Below, in pieces: positions 1 to 8,525 of a stretch of DNA of 64,000 bases. Both the position numbers and the translations under genes were made by a program. The notes below the pieces were generated by a model that saw only the letters and a list, made by a program, of their open reading frames with translations, did no database searches and was not told the origin of the DNA. Positions within the stretch are counted from its first letter, which is position 1; the number at the start of each line of letters is the position of its first letter. This DNA comes from Pusillimonas sp. T7-7 (GTDB lineage: Bacteria; Pseudomonadota; Gammaproteobacteria; Burkholderiales; Burkholderiaceae_B): assembly GCF_000209655.1 (NCBI RefSeq), contig NC_015458.1, positions 1,054,001-1,118,000 of the forward strand, given 5' to 3'.

Positions 1-55
1 CCGAATCCCTGGGCTCTAGCGCTACGCGCCGGCTCTTGAAAGGACGGTATGAAAG

Positions 56-799
56 TCAGCGGACAGGCAGGAAATTGAAGAAAAGCAGCCCTTGCACGTA
101 GTTGATGCCGACGCGCCGCAAGTTCTCGTCCAACAGGTTGGCCACCAGATCAAGCCGGCCTATCAAAGCCCCGAACTCGCGCTCGAAGCTCAGGTTTGTG
201 GCCGTTACACTCATTTCATTAGCCCAAAGCAGCGGTGTGCCCGACACACTTTGACGGGTAGCCAGCAGCCAGGCGGCGGCTTCGATGTTGCGGGCTGCGT
301 TATATACATGTTCGGCGGTGAGTATGTCAGAGATGTAGAAGCGTGTTTTGCCATCGTGCGCACTGATGATCATGCTGGCCATGCCGGTGATGAAGGCCCC
401 GACACGATCGCCCCGATAGGCCGGATCCAGGGCCACGGCCAGAATTTCAATATCGCGCAGCCCGGCCAGCTCTGGCGGAGCCTGGCCCAATTCGATCATT
501 CGGCGCCCGCGCTCGATGGCGGCTTCTATGGTCGGTTCGCCTGTTTTACGCCATTCGGCGGGATTTCGCCGGTACAGTTTCTCGAGCAGACGCTCCAGGC
601 TGTCCAGGTTGTCCCGCATGGCGATGGTGACTGTACGATTGAAATCAGTTTGCCCAAGCTGGTCGAAAGACAGGTCTTCGGTATGTTGAGCGTTCGAGTC
701 TGCATTCGCGGTCGGCAGTGCGCAGCCCGAAAGAAATGCGCAGCTTGCCGCCAGAATGCCAATCGCAAGCGGCTTGCCACTCCAGCCCTTCATTTGCAT
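56..799 (-). CDS. putative lipoprotein of unknown function
   Basis: I do not recognise the family. The 247-residue product begins with a hydrophobic signal segment ending in LSGC, a good lipobox, so a lipid-anchored envelope protein is likely. The mature part is rich in Arg, Leu and Glu and probably helical, with no catalytic motif visible. The ATG at 799 is chosen because an AGGA lies just upstream; a GTG at 823 would overlap the regulator gene further. The stop codon of the upstream Lrp-type regulator gene (803-801) lies against this start, so the two are probably cotranscribed and translationally coupled. Function cannot be inferred. Confidence 0.7.
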   Translation of the reverse strand: MQMKGWSGKPLAIGILAASCAFLSGCALPTANADSNAQHTEDLSFDQLGQTDFNRTVTIAMRDNLDSLERLLEKLYRRNPAEWRKTGEPTIEAAIERGRRMIELGQAPPELAGLRDIEILAVALDPAYRGDRVGAFITGMASMIISAHDGKTRFYISDILTAEHVYNAARNIEAAAWLLATRQSVSGTPLLWANEMSVTATNLSFEREFGALIGRLDLVANLLDENLRRVGINYVQGLLFFNFLPVR

Positions 800-800
800 T

Positions 801-1262
801 TCATTCCTGTGATCCCGCAACACTGTGTTTTAGCGGTGGCAGTCGCCTTTTGACCGGTGTGGTCTTGACGATGGAAGTATTGGTTTCGGCCTGATCCGAC
901 AACTTGTCCAAAATGGCGTCGAGTTGTTCCATGGAACGCACATTAAGGCGTGCGATAAAACAGTCTTCACCCGTGACCTTATCGCATTCGGTGAATTGGG
1001 GGATGGCCTGTATCAGGCGCTCGATGGCGTGCATGCGGCCGGGCATGGGGCGAACTCGTACAATGGCCTGCAATTGGTAGCCAAAGGATTTCGGGTCTAC
1101 CGTGACGGTGTATGCAGTCAGTACGCCACGCTCTTCCAGTCGACGCAGACGCTCGGCCACGCTTGGTGACGACAGGCCGCTAATTTGGGACAAGGCCTTC
1201 AGCGACCGGCGGGAGTCTTCCATGAGCGCAGCGATTAGAATTTGGTCTGTTTCGTCCGGCAT
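801..1262 (-). CDS. Lrp/AsnC family transcriptional regulator
   Basis: The 153-residue product has the size and layout of the family: an N-terminal AsnC-type helix-turn-helix (about residues 3-60, with the recognition region around LSSPSVAERLRRLEERG) and a C-terminal RAM/ligand-binding domain (about 65-140) that normally forms octamers and binds amino acids. It is divergent from an EamA exporter gene across a 133-base AT-rich gap that contains inverted repeats. Such pairs often have the regulator controlling itself and an amino-acid exporter; that role is inference here. The lipoprotein gene downstream abuts its stop codon. Confidence 0.93.
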   Translation of the reverse strand: MPDETDQILIAALMEDSRRSLKALSQISGLSSPSVAERLRRLEERGVLTAYTVTVDPKSFGYQLQAIVRVRPMPGRMHAIERLIQAIPQFTECDKVTGEDCFIARLNVRSMEQLDAILDKLSDQAETNTSIVKTTPVKRRLPPLKHSVAGSQE

Positions 1263-1272
1263 GGCGTTTTAT

Positions 1273-1295
1273 AAGGTAAAAAGCAAATATACCTT
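1273..1295. promoter_or_regulatory. candidate Lrp-type operator (inverted repeat)
   Basis: AAGGTA at 1273-1278 is repeated in inverse as TACCTT at 1290-1295, in an AT-rich setting 11 bases upstream of the regulator start codon. The position fits autoregulation by the Lrp-type protein. No binding data are implied. Confidence 0.35.
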
Positions 1296-1306
1296 GTCAT
1301 AAAAAA

Positions 1307-1343
1307 GGAAGAAATACTTTTTCGTATTATATATTCCATGGAA
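1307..1343. promoter_or_regulatory. second inverted-repeat region before the EamA gene
   Basis: An imperfect dyad pairs GGAA and AATAC (1307-1317) with GTATT and TTCC (1324-1337). It is followed by the perfect palindrome TTCCATGGAA (1334-1343). The element lies between the divergent regulator and exporter genes and is AT-rich, so it may hold the exporter promoter and a further operator. Confidence 0.3.
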
Positions 1344-1395
1344 CGGAAGACATGAACACGTCACACTTACACCATGCAAATAGGGAGTGTGGGTA

Positions 1396-2295
1396 ATGGA
1401 TAAGCAAGTAAAACGTGGTTCTTTCGAGATGGCAAGCGCCATGCTCATTTCGGGGACGATAGGATGGTTTGTTTTGATGTCCGGGCAGGCGGTGCTGGAT
1501 GTCGTGTTCTGGCGCTGCGCCATCGGTGCTGTCACCTTGTTGTTCATTTGCGGGCTGATGGGCTTTTTGAACCCCGGGTTACTGAGCTGGAGCAAGTTTT
1601 TCTGGGCCGTGATCAGCGGCGCCTTCATTGTGGGCAACTGGGTGTTGCTATTTGCAGCCTATTCCCGCGCATCCATAGGCATAGCAACCGCCGTGTACAA
1701 CACCCAACCCTTCATGCTGGTGGGCCTGGGCGCCTTGTTCCTGGGCGAGCGTATCACGCTCGACAAGATGTTGTGGCTAAGCCTGGCGTTTCTGGGGATG
1801 CTGGCCATTACGCAGCAGCACGGCGTGGCGCCGGCTTACGGCGCTGGCGCCTATCTGGCGGGCATCGCGCTGGCGTTGGGCGCTGCCTTTTTGTACGCGC
1901 TGGCTGCCATTCTGGTCAAGAAGCTGACGGGTACGCCGCCCCATTTGATTGCGTTAATTCAGGTCTGTACCGGTATTTTGCTCTTGGCCCCCTTTGCACA
2001 GGTCTCTGCCTTGCCGGATCAGCCGCCGGTGGCCTGGTTTACGCTGCTGGCGTTGGGAGTCGTGCATACAGGTCTGATGTACGTACTGCTCTATGGCGCG
2101 ATCCAGAAACTGCCCACTTCCATAACCGGCGCTCTGTCATTCATTTACCCTATCGTGGCCATTCTTGTGGACTGGGTTGCTTTCGGGCACCGCCTGCAAT
2201 GGATGCAATGGCTGGGCGTGGCAGTCATACTGCTCGCAGCTGCCGCCATGCAGCAAGGTTGGGGTTTAAGACGTCGTGCAGCGCTAATGCCCTAG
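1396..2295 (+). CDS. EamA/DMT-family transporter (RhaT/YdcZ-type exporter)
   Basis: The 299-residue protein is almost entirely hydrophobic, with about ten membrane spans arranged as two EamA repeats, typical of drug/metabolite exporters of the inner membrane. The ATG at 1396 is preferred over the in-frame GTG at 1387 because AGGGAG (1382-1387) sits at proper distance from it. It lies divergent from an Lrp/AsnC regulator gene, which suggests amino-acid or metabolite efflux under that regulator. The substrate cannot be read from the sequence. The lrgA-like gene follows after 11 bases and may be on the same transcript. Confidence 0.9.
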   Translation: MDKQVKRGSFEMASAMLISGTIGWFVLMSGQAVLDVVFWRCAIGAVTLLFICGLMGFLNPGLLSWSKFFWAVISGAFIVGNWVLLFAAYSRASIGIATAVYNTQPFMLVGLGALFLGERITLDKMLWLSLAFLGMLAITQQHGVAPAYGAGAYLAGIALALGAAFLYALAAILVKKLTGTPPHLIALIQVCTGILLLAPFAQVSALPDQPPVAWFTLLALGVVHTGLMYVLLYGAIQKLPTSITGALSFIYPIVAILVDWVAFGHRLQWMQWLGVAVILLAAAAMQQGWGLRRRAALMP

Positions 2296-2306
2296 TAAAA
2301 ACCACT

Positions 2307-2666
2307 ATGCCTATCTTGTTTGCAATAACCATTTTATTCATGATGCAGGCCGCGGGTGAGGTCCTGGCGCGGCTTACGGGCTTGCCTTTGCCTGGCCCGC
2401 TTATCGGTATGTTGCTGATGCTGGCCGCACTGATGGCATATGGCCGGGTGCCTGCCGGTTTGCGTGATACCTGCCACCATGTGCTCAGGCATCTAATGCT
2501 GCTTTTTGTGCCGTTGGTGGCGGGCATTATGATGTATTTCGGGCCGCTGGAGCGCGAGTGGATTCCGTTCCTGCTGGCTTGTATCGGTGGTGTCGCTCTG
2601 ACGATTATCGTTACCGCCGTGACGCTGCGCTGGATGATACGGATCACGGGGCGTGAAGAATCATGA
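2307..2666 (+). CDS. lrgA: CidA/LrgA family membrane protein
   Basis: This 119-residue protein has about four hydrophobic spans and the LrgA-like signature (PLPGPLIGMLLM near residue 27, then a VPLVAGIM segment). LrgA/CidA proteins act with LrgB partners in the inner membrane. They were first described as holin-like regulators of murein hydrolases and are also linked to pyruvate or glycolate transport in other bacteria. The ATG at 2307 gives the usual family length. The same frame stays open upstream but there overlaps the EamA gene, so it is not used. The stop overlaps the lrgB start as ATGA. Confidence 0.9.
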   Translation: MPILFAITILFMMQAAGEVLARLTGLPLPGPLIGMLLMLAALMAYGRVPAGLRDTCHHVLRHLMLLFVPLVAGIMMYFGPLEREWIPFLLACIGGVALTIIVTAVTLRWMIRITGREES

Positions 2667-3388
2667 GCAACAACTTGCTTGCCGCATGGATCTATCTGGC
2701 CGATACGCCGCTATTTTGGCTGAGCCTCACCCTGGCAGCCTACTTGCTTGCCGCGATGGTTTATCAGCGCAGCGGGGGCAATCCGATATTGCTGCCCGTT
2801 CTGACTGCCGTCATTCTGGTCATTGCGTTTTTGTACGCAACCGATACGCCTTACCCGGTATACGCCAAGCACACCTGGTTGCTGCAGTTTTTGATAGGTC
2901 CGGCAACCGTGGCGTTGGCCATACCTTTGTATAGTCAACTGGGTCGTTTAAAACGCCTGTTTTTGCCTATCATGGTGGCATTGCTGGCCGGTTCCGCCTG
3001 TGCCATTTTGTCAGCCCTGGGCATCGCCTGGCTGATGGGCGCCAGCCTCCAGACACAGCTTTCATTAGGTCCCAAGTCGGCGACCATGCCCATTGCAATG
3101 GAAGTCGCCGCAATCAGCGGCGGCCTGCCATCGCTGACGACAGTGGCGGTTGCGATTACCGGTATTTCCGGCGCCATGATGACGGGTCAGCTGCTTAGAC
3201 TGCTTAAAGTCCGTGATCCTGCTACCCAGGGTTTTGCCCTGGGGCTCAGCGCCCATGCCATAGGTGTGGCCCGGGCTTTCCAGGTCAATGAAACGGCCGG
3301 CGCCTTTGCTGCCCTGGGGATGGGGCTAAATGGTATCGCCACTGCTGTGCTGGTGCCTGTTCTGCTGTCTTTGCTGGCGCTTTTCTGA
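2663..3388 (+). CDS. lrgB: LrgB family protein
   Basis: The 241-residue integral membrane protein has the full length of LrgB/CidB/YohK proteins and their conserved central segment (LGPKSATMPIAMEVA, about residues 135-149). It starts inside the lrgA stop codon (ATGA overlap), a sign of tight coupling of the two subunits. The family includes the antiholin-like LrgB and the plastid glycolate/glycerate transporter PLGG1, so small organic acid transport is as plausible as control of autolysis. No LytS/LytR-type regulator is adjacent. Confidence 0.92.
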   Translation: MSNNLLAAWIYLADTPLFWLSLTLAAYLLAAMVYQRSGGNPILLPVLTAVILVIAFLYATDTPYPVYAKHTWLLQFLIGPATVALAIPLYSQLGRLKRLFLPIMVALLAGSACAILSALGIAWLMGASLQTQLSLGPKSATMPIAMEVAAISGGLPSLTTVAVAITGISGAMMTGQLLRLLKVRDPATQGFALGLSAHAIGVARAFQVNETAGAFAALGMGLNGIATAVLVPVLLSLLALF

Positions 3389-3478
3389 CGCGGACGCTAT
3401 GATTTTGTCATCATAAGCGCCTAGGCACGTACGCTACGTCGTCATGGCAGCAGGCATAACATCTAGAAAGGAGACCCC

Positions 3479-5140
3479 ATGACCAGCATTTTTGATCAAG
3501 ACTTGCCTCAAACGCCCGCCAACTATGCGGCAATGTCGCCGCTGTCCTTTATTGAACGTTCCGCCGCCACGTATCCGCAGCAACTGGCCGTGGTACACGG
3601 AACAGGCCCGCAGGCCTTGCGTCGCAACTGGTCCGAGCTGTATCGCCGTTGCCGGCAGCTTGCCAGCGCCCTGAGCAATTCAGGCATAGGCAAGGGCGAC
3701 ACCGTTGCCGTCATGCTGCCCAATACACCACCCATGGTCGAGGCTCACTTCGGCGTACCCATGGCCGGTGCGGTACTCAACACCATCAATACACGGCTCG
3801 ATCCAAAGATGGTGGCTTTCATGCTCGACCATGGCGAAGCCAAAGTCGTGATCGTCGACCCCGAGTTTGCGCCTACCATAAGCAAGGCGTTGTCCTTGCG
3901 TACATCGTCCGCACCCATCAAGGTCATTGATGCGGCCGACAGCTTGTATACCGGATCCAACTCACCCATAGGCGATTTCGAGTACGAAGACTTTATTGCG
4001 GGCGGCGACCCTGAGTTCGCCTGGGAGCTGCCCGGCAACGAATGGGACGCCATTGCTCTGAACTATACCAGCGGCACGACCGGCAATCCCAAAGGCGTGG
4101 TCTATCACCACCGTGGCGCGGCTACGGCCGCCATCTCGAATATCCTGGAATGGGATATGCCCAAGCATGCTGTCTACCTGTGGACGCTACCCATGTTCCA
4201 CTGTAACGGCTGGTGTTTTCCGTGGGCGGTGGCGGCACGCGCCGGTGTGAATGTATGCTTGCGCCGTGTCGAGCCCCAGGCCATTTTTGATGCCATACGC
4301 GAACACGGCGTCGATCATTATTGCGGTGCGCCCATTGTGCACGGCATGCTGGTCAATGCCCCAGACAGTCTCAAGCAAGGCGTTCCGCAAGGCGTCAAGG
4401 CCATGGTGGCAGGCGCGGCGCCACCCGCTTCCATGATAGAAGGCATGGAGCGCATGGGCTTCAATCTGCTGCACGTCTATGGCCTGACCGAAACCTACGG
4501 ACCCGCCACGGTGTGCGCTCAACATCATAATTGGGGTGATCTCGACATAGGTGAACGGGCACGCCTGAATTCACGCCAAGGTGTCACTTACCACCTTGAG
4601 CGCGGTATTGCGGTCATGAACCCTGAAACCATGCAGTCGGTACCTGCCGATGGCGAGACCATGGGTGAAATCATGTTCCGCGGCAATATCACCATGAAGG
4701 GTTATTTGAAAAACCCCAAGGCCACGCAAGAAGCACTGTCGGGCGGCTGGTTCCATAGCGGTGATCTGGCGGTCATGGACCCGGATGGCTATATCAAGAT
4801 CAAGGATAGAAGCAAAGACATCATTATTTCAGGGGGCGAAAACATTTCGTCCATCGAAGTGGAAGACATCCTGTACCGGCACCCTGATGTGTTGGCAGCA
4901 GCGGTGGTTGCACGTTCCGACCCGCGCTGGGGCGAAACGCCTTGCGCCTTCATTGAGCTGAAAGACGGCGCGCAGGCTACACCCGAGTCCATTATCGAGC
5001 ATTGCAAAAAGCATATGGCGAGCTTTAAGGTGCCACGCAAAGTGGTGTTTTGCGAGCTACCCAAAACCTCTACAGGCAAGATACAGAAGTTCGAATTGCG
5101 TAAGCAGGCGGAAGCCCTGGAAACGGCTGCTGCTCAATAG
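3479..5140 (+). CDS. acyl-CoA synthetase (AMP-forming)
   Basis: This 553-residue ANL-superfamily enzyme should activate a carboxylic acid to its acyl-CoA through an acyl-adenylate. The AMP-binding signature YTSGTTGNPKG is at residues 196-206, followed by the YGLTETYGP motif, the hinge region GDLAVMDPDGYIKIKDR and the C-terminal catalytic lysine in TGKIQK (about 532-537). Overall it resembles the medium-chain or DmdB-like acyl-CoA ligases rather than long-chain FadD, but the substrate is not determined. AAAGGAG lies just before the ATG. It is a single gene followed by a long hairpin. Confidence 0.9.
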   Translation: MTSIFDQDLPQTPANYAAMSPLSFIERSAATYPQQLAVVHGTGPQALRRNWSELYRRCRQLASALSNSGIGKGDTVAVMLPNTPPMVEAHFGVPMAGAVLNTINTRLDPKMVAFMLDHGEAKVVIVDPEFAPTISKALSLRTSSAPIKVIDAADSLYTGSNSPIGDFEYEDFIAGGDPEFAWELPGNEWDAIALNYTSGTTGNPKGVVYHHRGAATAAISNILEWDMPKHAVYLWTLPMFHCNGWCFPWAVAARAGVNVCLRRVEPQAIFDAIREHGVDHYCGAPIVHGMLVNAPDSLKQGVPQGVKAMVAGAAPPASMIEGMERMGFNLLHVYGLTETYGPATVCAQHHNWGDLDIGERARLNSRQGVTYHLERGIAVMNPETMQSVPADGETMGEIMFRGNITMKGYLKNPKATQEALSGGWFHSGDLAVMDPDGYIKIKDRSKDIIISGGENISSIEVEDILYRHPDVLAAAVVARSDPRWGETPCAFIELKDGAQATPESIIEHCKKHMASFKVPRKVVFCELPKTSTGKIQKFELRKQAEALETAAAQ

Positions 5141-5175
5141 AGAGGCCTTATCTTCGCGGCTCTCGGGGTACACTC

Positions 5176-5245
5176 GCACCAGGGCCTGCCGACACCGTTC
5201 AAGGAGTCCTTGAGTCGCGTCGACAGGCCCTGGTGCATGGTTTTT
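5176..5245 (+). terminator. long two-part hairpin followed by a T-run
   Basis: A perfect 13-base inverted repeat (5176-5188 with 5224-5236) extends inward by four more pairs across one mismatch and encloses a second perfect 7-base hairpin (TCAAGGA at 5199-5205 with TCCTTGA at 5207-5213). TTTTTG follows at 5241-5246. It probably ends the acyl-CoA synthetase transcript. It also lies only 18 bases before the yajQ start, so it could equally be a yajQ leader structure. Confidence 0.6.
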
Positions 5246-5262
5246 GTTTACAGGATTTATAT

Positions 5263-5745
5263 ATGCCTTCATTTGATGTGGTTTCCGAGGTCGACAAGCA
5301 CGAGCTGAGCAATGCTATCGACCAGGCCAATCGTGAACTGTCCACCCGTTTCGATTTCAAGGGTGTGGATGCCAAGTTTGAGCTTGATGGTTTTGTCGTG
5401 ACGCAAACCGCGCCCAGCGTGTTTCAGCTGAATCAGATGCTCGATATTCTGCGTGGTCGCCTGACTGCCCGCAGCATCGATATACGTTGCATGGAAGTGG
5501 GCGACCCATTGGAAAATCTGGGCGGGGCGCGCCGCAAGGTTACGATCCGCCAGGGTATAGAGCAGGCCGTATCAAAAAAACTCATTGCTGAGCTCAAGGC
5601 TGCAAAACTTAAGGTCGAGGCGCAAATCAATGGCGAAAAACTACGGGTATCAGGCAAAAAACGTGACGACTTGCAAAACGCCATGGCGCTGATGCGCAAG
5701 TCAGACGTCGATCTGCCGCTGCAGTTCAATAATTTTCGCGACTAG
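5263..5745 (+). CDS. yajQ: YajQ family cyclic-di-GMP/nucleotide-binding protein
   Basis: The 160-residue protein begins MPSFDVVSEVDKHELSNA and contains STRFDFKG, both hallmarks of the YajQ (UPF0234) family, at the usual length of about 160. YajQ proteins are small cytosolic proteins with two similar alpha/beta folds. The Xanthomonas homologue binds cyclic di-GMP, and others have been reported to bind tRNA or nucleotides. AGGA at 5252-5255 supports the ATG at 5263. An upstream in-frame start at 5233 would fall in the hairpin region and is rejected. It converges on the DapA-like gene across a short terminator hairpin. Confidence 0.95.
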   Translation: MPSFDVVSEVDKHELSNAIDQANRELSTRFDFKGVDAKFELDGFVVTQTAPSVFQLNQMLDILRGRLTARSIDIRCMEVGDPLENLGGARRKVTIRQGIEQAVSKKLIAELKAAKLKVEAQINGEKLRVSGKKRDDLQNAMALMRKSDVDLPLQFNNFRD

Positions 5746-5754
5746 GCTTTGCTG

Positions 5755-5779
5755 GCGCTGTTAAAGGCGTTAACAGCGC
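5755..5779. terminator. bidirectional terminator hairpin
   Basis: GCGCTGTTAA (5755-5764) pairs perfectly with TTAACAGCGC (5770-5779) around a 5-base loop. It lies between the convergent yajQ and DapA-like genes. There is no long T-run, so it is called on position and stem strength. Confidence 0.6.
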
Positions 5780-5786
5780 GTCAAAC

Positions 5787-6683
5787 TCAAAGCGCGTCTA
5801 TGCTGCGCAAGACCGCTGCAACTTCAGCCATGCCGGCTTCAGTCAGAGGAGCTTGCGGCGCCAAGGGTACGCCCACGTCGTAGCCTTGCAGGCTCAGGCC
5901 CCCCTTGATGCAGGCCGCCAGGTTGTATTTGGCGAATATCTGGTTCAGACGCCACAGGCTGCGTTGCAGCTCCATGGCTTCATTCCATTTCTGGGCCCGG
6001 CAAAGCTCGTACAGTTTGACGCTTTGCCGAGGCGCCACGCACGCGGGTCCGGCCATCCAGCCCTTGCCGCCTATCAGCATGACGGCAGCAGGTATGTGTG
6101 CACTTGCGGCGAATACCTCTATGCGGCCTTCGACCCGGTTCATGATGGACAGCAAGCGGCCGGTGTTCGAAGAAGCGTCTTTGATGCCGCGTATATTGGG
6201 TATGTGGCTGAGCCGTTCGATTGTGGGTATGCTCAGGTCGCTGCGTTGGAAGTTTGGGTTGGTATAGATGACCACGGGTAGCGATGTGGCATCGGCAATC
6301 GCCTTGAAATATTTGTAGACCCCATCATCGTCCACAGGAAAGTACGCTTCCATGATGGCCAGGATGCCGTTGGCGCCCATGGCTTCGTAGCGGCGCGCCT
6401 GCTCTTGTGCATCGCGTATGGTTGTAGAGGCCACACCGGGCACCACCGGCACCTTGCCTGCCGCGGCTGTCACTACGGTCTGGACCACTTCGGAACGCTG
6501 TTCGGCATTCAAATAGGCAAACTCGCCGGTTGATCCCAACGGGGCCAGCCCATGCACTCCGGCGGCGATCAGATCGTGGCACAGGCGGGTAAGCACAGCC
6601 TGTTTGACCAGGCCCTGATGGTTGATAGGCGACACCAGATAGGGAAAAACACCGTGGAACTCTTGCTCTTGGCCTTTGGGCAT
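5787..6683 (-). CDS. dihydrodipicolinate synthase (DapA) family aldolase/lyase
   Basis: The 298-residue protein has the DHDPS/N-acetylneuraminate lyase fold. Visible are the GSTGE substrate loop (residues 50-54), the conserved Tyr in VIYTNP (Y140) and the Schiff-base lysine in GIKDAS (K168). The family includes true DapA but also many lyases acting on keto acids. The gene stands apart from lysine biosynthesis and next to a YadG/YadH-type exporter, so DapA itself is not claimed. AGAGGT precedes the ATG. The 70-base gap to the upstream permease gene allows cotranscription. Confidence 0.88.
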   Translation of the reverse strand: MPKGQEQEFHGVFPYLVSPINHQGLVKQAVLTRLCHDLIAAGVHGLAPLGSTGEFAYLNAEQRSEVVQTVVTAAAGKVPVVPGVASTTIRDAQEQARRYEAMGANGILAIMEAYFPVDDDGVYKYFKAIADATSLPVVIYTNPNFQRSDLSIPTIERLSHIPNIRGIKDASSNTGRLLSIMNRVEGRIEVFAASAHIPAAVMLIGGKGWMAGPACVAPRQSVKLYELCRAQKWNEAMELQRSLWRLNQIFAKYNLAACIKGGLSLQGYDVGVPLAPQAPLTEAGMAEVAAVLRSIDAL

Positions 6684-6753
6684 GGCGACCTCTGACTCAG
6701 TGGATGACTGCAGGACTGGGGTATATCGGCACGATAATACCCCGACCCGGGCT

Positions 6754-7515
6754 TCAGGGTTTCAGCCGATAGCCTGTGCGGAATATCCAGGCAACAAGCA
6801 CCAGGCACAATCCCAGAAAGAACAAGGTCATGCCCAGGCTCACATATATGTTGACATCGGCAATACTGTAAAAGCTCCAGCGGAACCCGCTGATCAAATA
6901 GACTACCGGGTTGAACAGGGTAACGGTTTGCCAGAAGGGCGGCAGCATGTCGATGGAGTAAAAGCTGCCACCCAGGAAAGTCAGGGGAGTGACGATCAGC
7001 AGGGGTACGATTTGCAGCTTTTCGAAGCCATCGGCCCAGATGCCGATGATGAAGCCGAACAAACTGAAGGTCAGCGAAGTCATCACCAGGAAAAAGAGCA
7101 TCCAGACCGGATGATCGATACGGAGCGGCACAAAGAACGTGGCGGTGAGCAGGATGATGGCTGCCAGAATAATCGACTTTGTGGCGGCTGCGCCCACATA
7201 GCTGATCGTGATTTCCATATACGATATCGGGGCGGAAAGCAGCTCGTATATGGTGCCGGTGAATTTCGGAAAGTAAATGCCGAACGATGCATTGGATATG
7301 CTTTGCGTCAGCAATGAAAGCATGACCAGACCGGGCACGATAAAAGCGCCATAGCTGATGCCTCCGACTTCCGTGATGCGGTTGCCGATTGCGGCGCCAA
7401 ACACCACGAAGTACAGCGATGTGGATATGACCGGCGCAATAATGCTTTGCATCAGGGTGCGCCACGTTCTGGCCATTTCAAAAAGATAAATGGCGCGCAT
7501 GGCGTGAATATTCAT
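6754..7515 (-). CDS. yadH: ABC-2 type transporter permease (YadH-like)
   Basis: This 253-residue inner-membrane protein has about six hydrophobic spans and the ABC-2 family layout. It matches the YadH permease in length and in its N-terminal segment. Its ATG overlaps the stop of the ATPase gene as ATGA (7515-7512), with GGAG inside the upstream gene, so the two are translationally coupled as one exporter. The exported substrate of YadGH systems is unknown. Confidence 0.88.
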   Translation of the reverse strand: MNIHAMRAIYLFEMARTWRTLMQSIIAPVISTSLYFVVFGAAIGNRITEVGGISYGAFIVPGLVMLSLLTQSISNASFGIYFPKFTGTIYELLSAPISYMEITISYVGAAATKSIILAAIILLTATFFVPLRIDHPVWMLFFLVMTSLTFSLFGFIIGIWADGFEKLQIVPLLIVTPLTFLGGSFYSIDMLPPFWQTVTLFNPVVYLISGFRWSFYSIADVNIYVSLGMTLFFLGLCLVLVAWIFRTGYRLKP

Positions 7516-8438
7516 GCTGAGCTCCGTACCAGTTTCACAAAAATTTCTTCAAGCGAGCTCTGCTTGGTTTGCAAGTCCTTGAATGCTATGCCCGCTAGGC
7601 CCAGGTCTTTGAATAGCGCAGCCATGTCGTTGTGCTCGTGCTGTGTATCGTAGGTGTAGATGATTTCGCATGCATCGTCCGACAGCGCCAGTTGGTAATC
7701 GGCCAGGCTTTGCGGAATAGCTTGCAGGGGTTCGTGCAGTTGCAGCGTCAATTGCTTCTTGCCCAACTTGCGCATGAGTTCCTGTTTGCCCTCGACCAGC
7801 AGGATCTCGCCATTGTTGATGACACCGACCCGATCGGCCATTTCTTCGGCCTCTTCGATGTAGTGGGTGGTAAGAATGACTGTGACGCCGGTATCGCGCA
7901 ATGATCGCACGACCTCCCACATTTCTTTGCGCAGCGAAACGTCCACGCCTGCCGTAGGCTCGTCCAGAAACAGAATCTGCGGTTCGTGCGAGAGAGCCTT
8001 GGCGATCAATACACGTCGCTTCATGCCGCCCGAGAGCGTAATCAACTGATTGTCTTTCTTGCTCCATAAAGACAACTGGCGCAGGATTTTTTCTATGTGC
8101 GCCGGGTCGGCGGGCTTGCCGAACAAGCCGCGGCTGAAACTGACAGTGGCCCAGACGGTTTCGAAGGCGTCGGTAGTGAGTTCTTGCGGCACCAGGCCGA
8201 TTTTCGAGCGCGCGGCGCGGTAGTTCTTGACTATGTCGTGGCCATCGGCGGTGACGGTGCCGCCACTGGGCTTGGCCAGGCCGCAGATGATGCTGATCAG
8301 CGTGGTCTTGCCTGCGCCGTTGGGGCCCAGCAGTGCGAAGATCTCGCCCCGGTGGATTTCCAGGTTGACGCCCTTGAGCGCCTGAAAACCCGAGGCATAG
8401 GTTTTATCAAGATTCGATACGGTAATAATGGGGGGCAT
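7512..8438 (-). CDS. yadG: ABC transporter ATP-binding protein (YadG-like)
   Basis: The 308-residue ATPase has Walker [10 protein letters not shown] (residues 38-46), signature LSGGM (135-139), Walker B LFLDEP (about 156-161) and the H-loop TTHY. Phrases such as [17 protein letters not shown] and HYIEEAE match YadG, as does the C-terminal domain of about 80 residues. The ATG at 8438 is chosen because it puts the N-terminus at the family position; an in-frame start at 8465 adds nine unmatched residues. It energises the permease encoded immediately downstream. Confidence 0.92.
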   Translation of the reverse strand: MPPIITVSNLDKTYASGFQALKGVNLEIHRGEIFALLGPNGAGKTTLISIICGLAKPSGGTVTADGHDIVKNYRAARSKIGLVPQELTTDAFETVWATVSFSRGLFGKPADPAHIEKILRQLSLWSKKDNQLITLSGGMKRRVLIAKALSHEPQILFLDEPTAGVDVSLRKEMWEVVRSLRDTGVTVILTTHYIEEAEEMADRVGVINNGEILLVEGKQELMRKLGKKQLTLQLHEPLQAIPQSLADYQLALSDDACEIIYTYDTQHEHNDMAALFKDLGLAGIAFKDLQTKQSSLEEIFVKLVRSSA

Positions 8439-8525
8439 GAAAAGATTCCAGCTGTTCTGCGACACAATTGCTATGGTACACAGCGGCCTGTTGCGCTATC
8501 GTATATTAAACGGATATTTTTCTTC

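Noticed and set aside
1..55. Possible tRNA end at the window start
   Set aside because: The sequence CCGAATCCC resembles a T-arm, but no acceptor stem or CCA follows in place.
1464..2306. Extended frame upstream of lrgA
   Set aside because: It overlaps the EamA gene in another frame; only the part after 2307 matches the LrgA family.
6718..6743. GGGGTAT/ATACCCC repeat after the yadGH genes
   Set aside because: A 7-bp stem with a 12-base loop and no T-run; too weak to call as a terminator.
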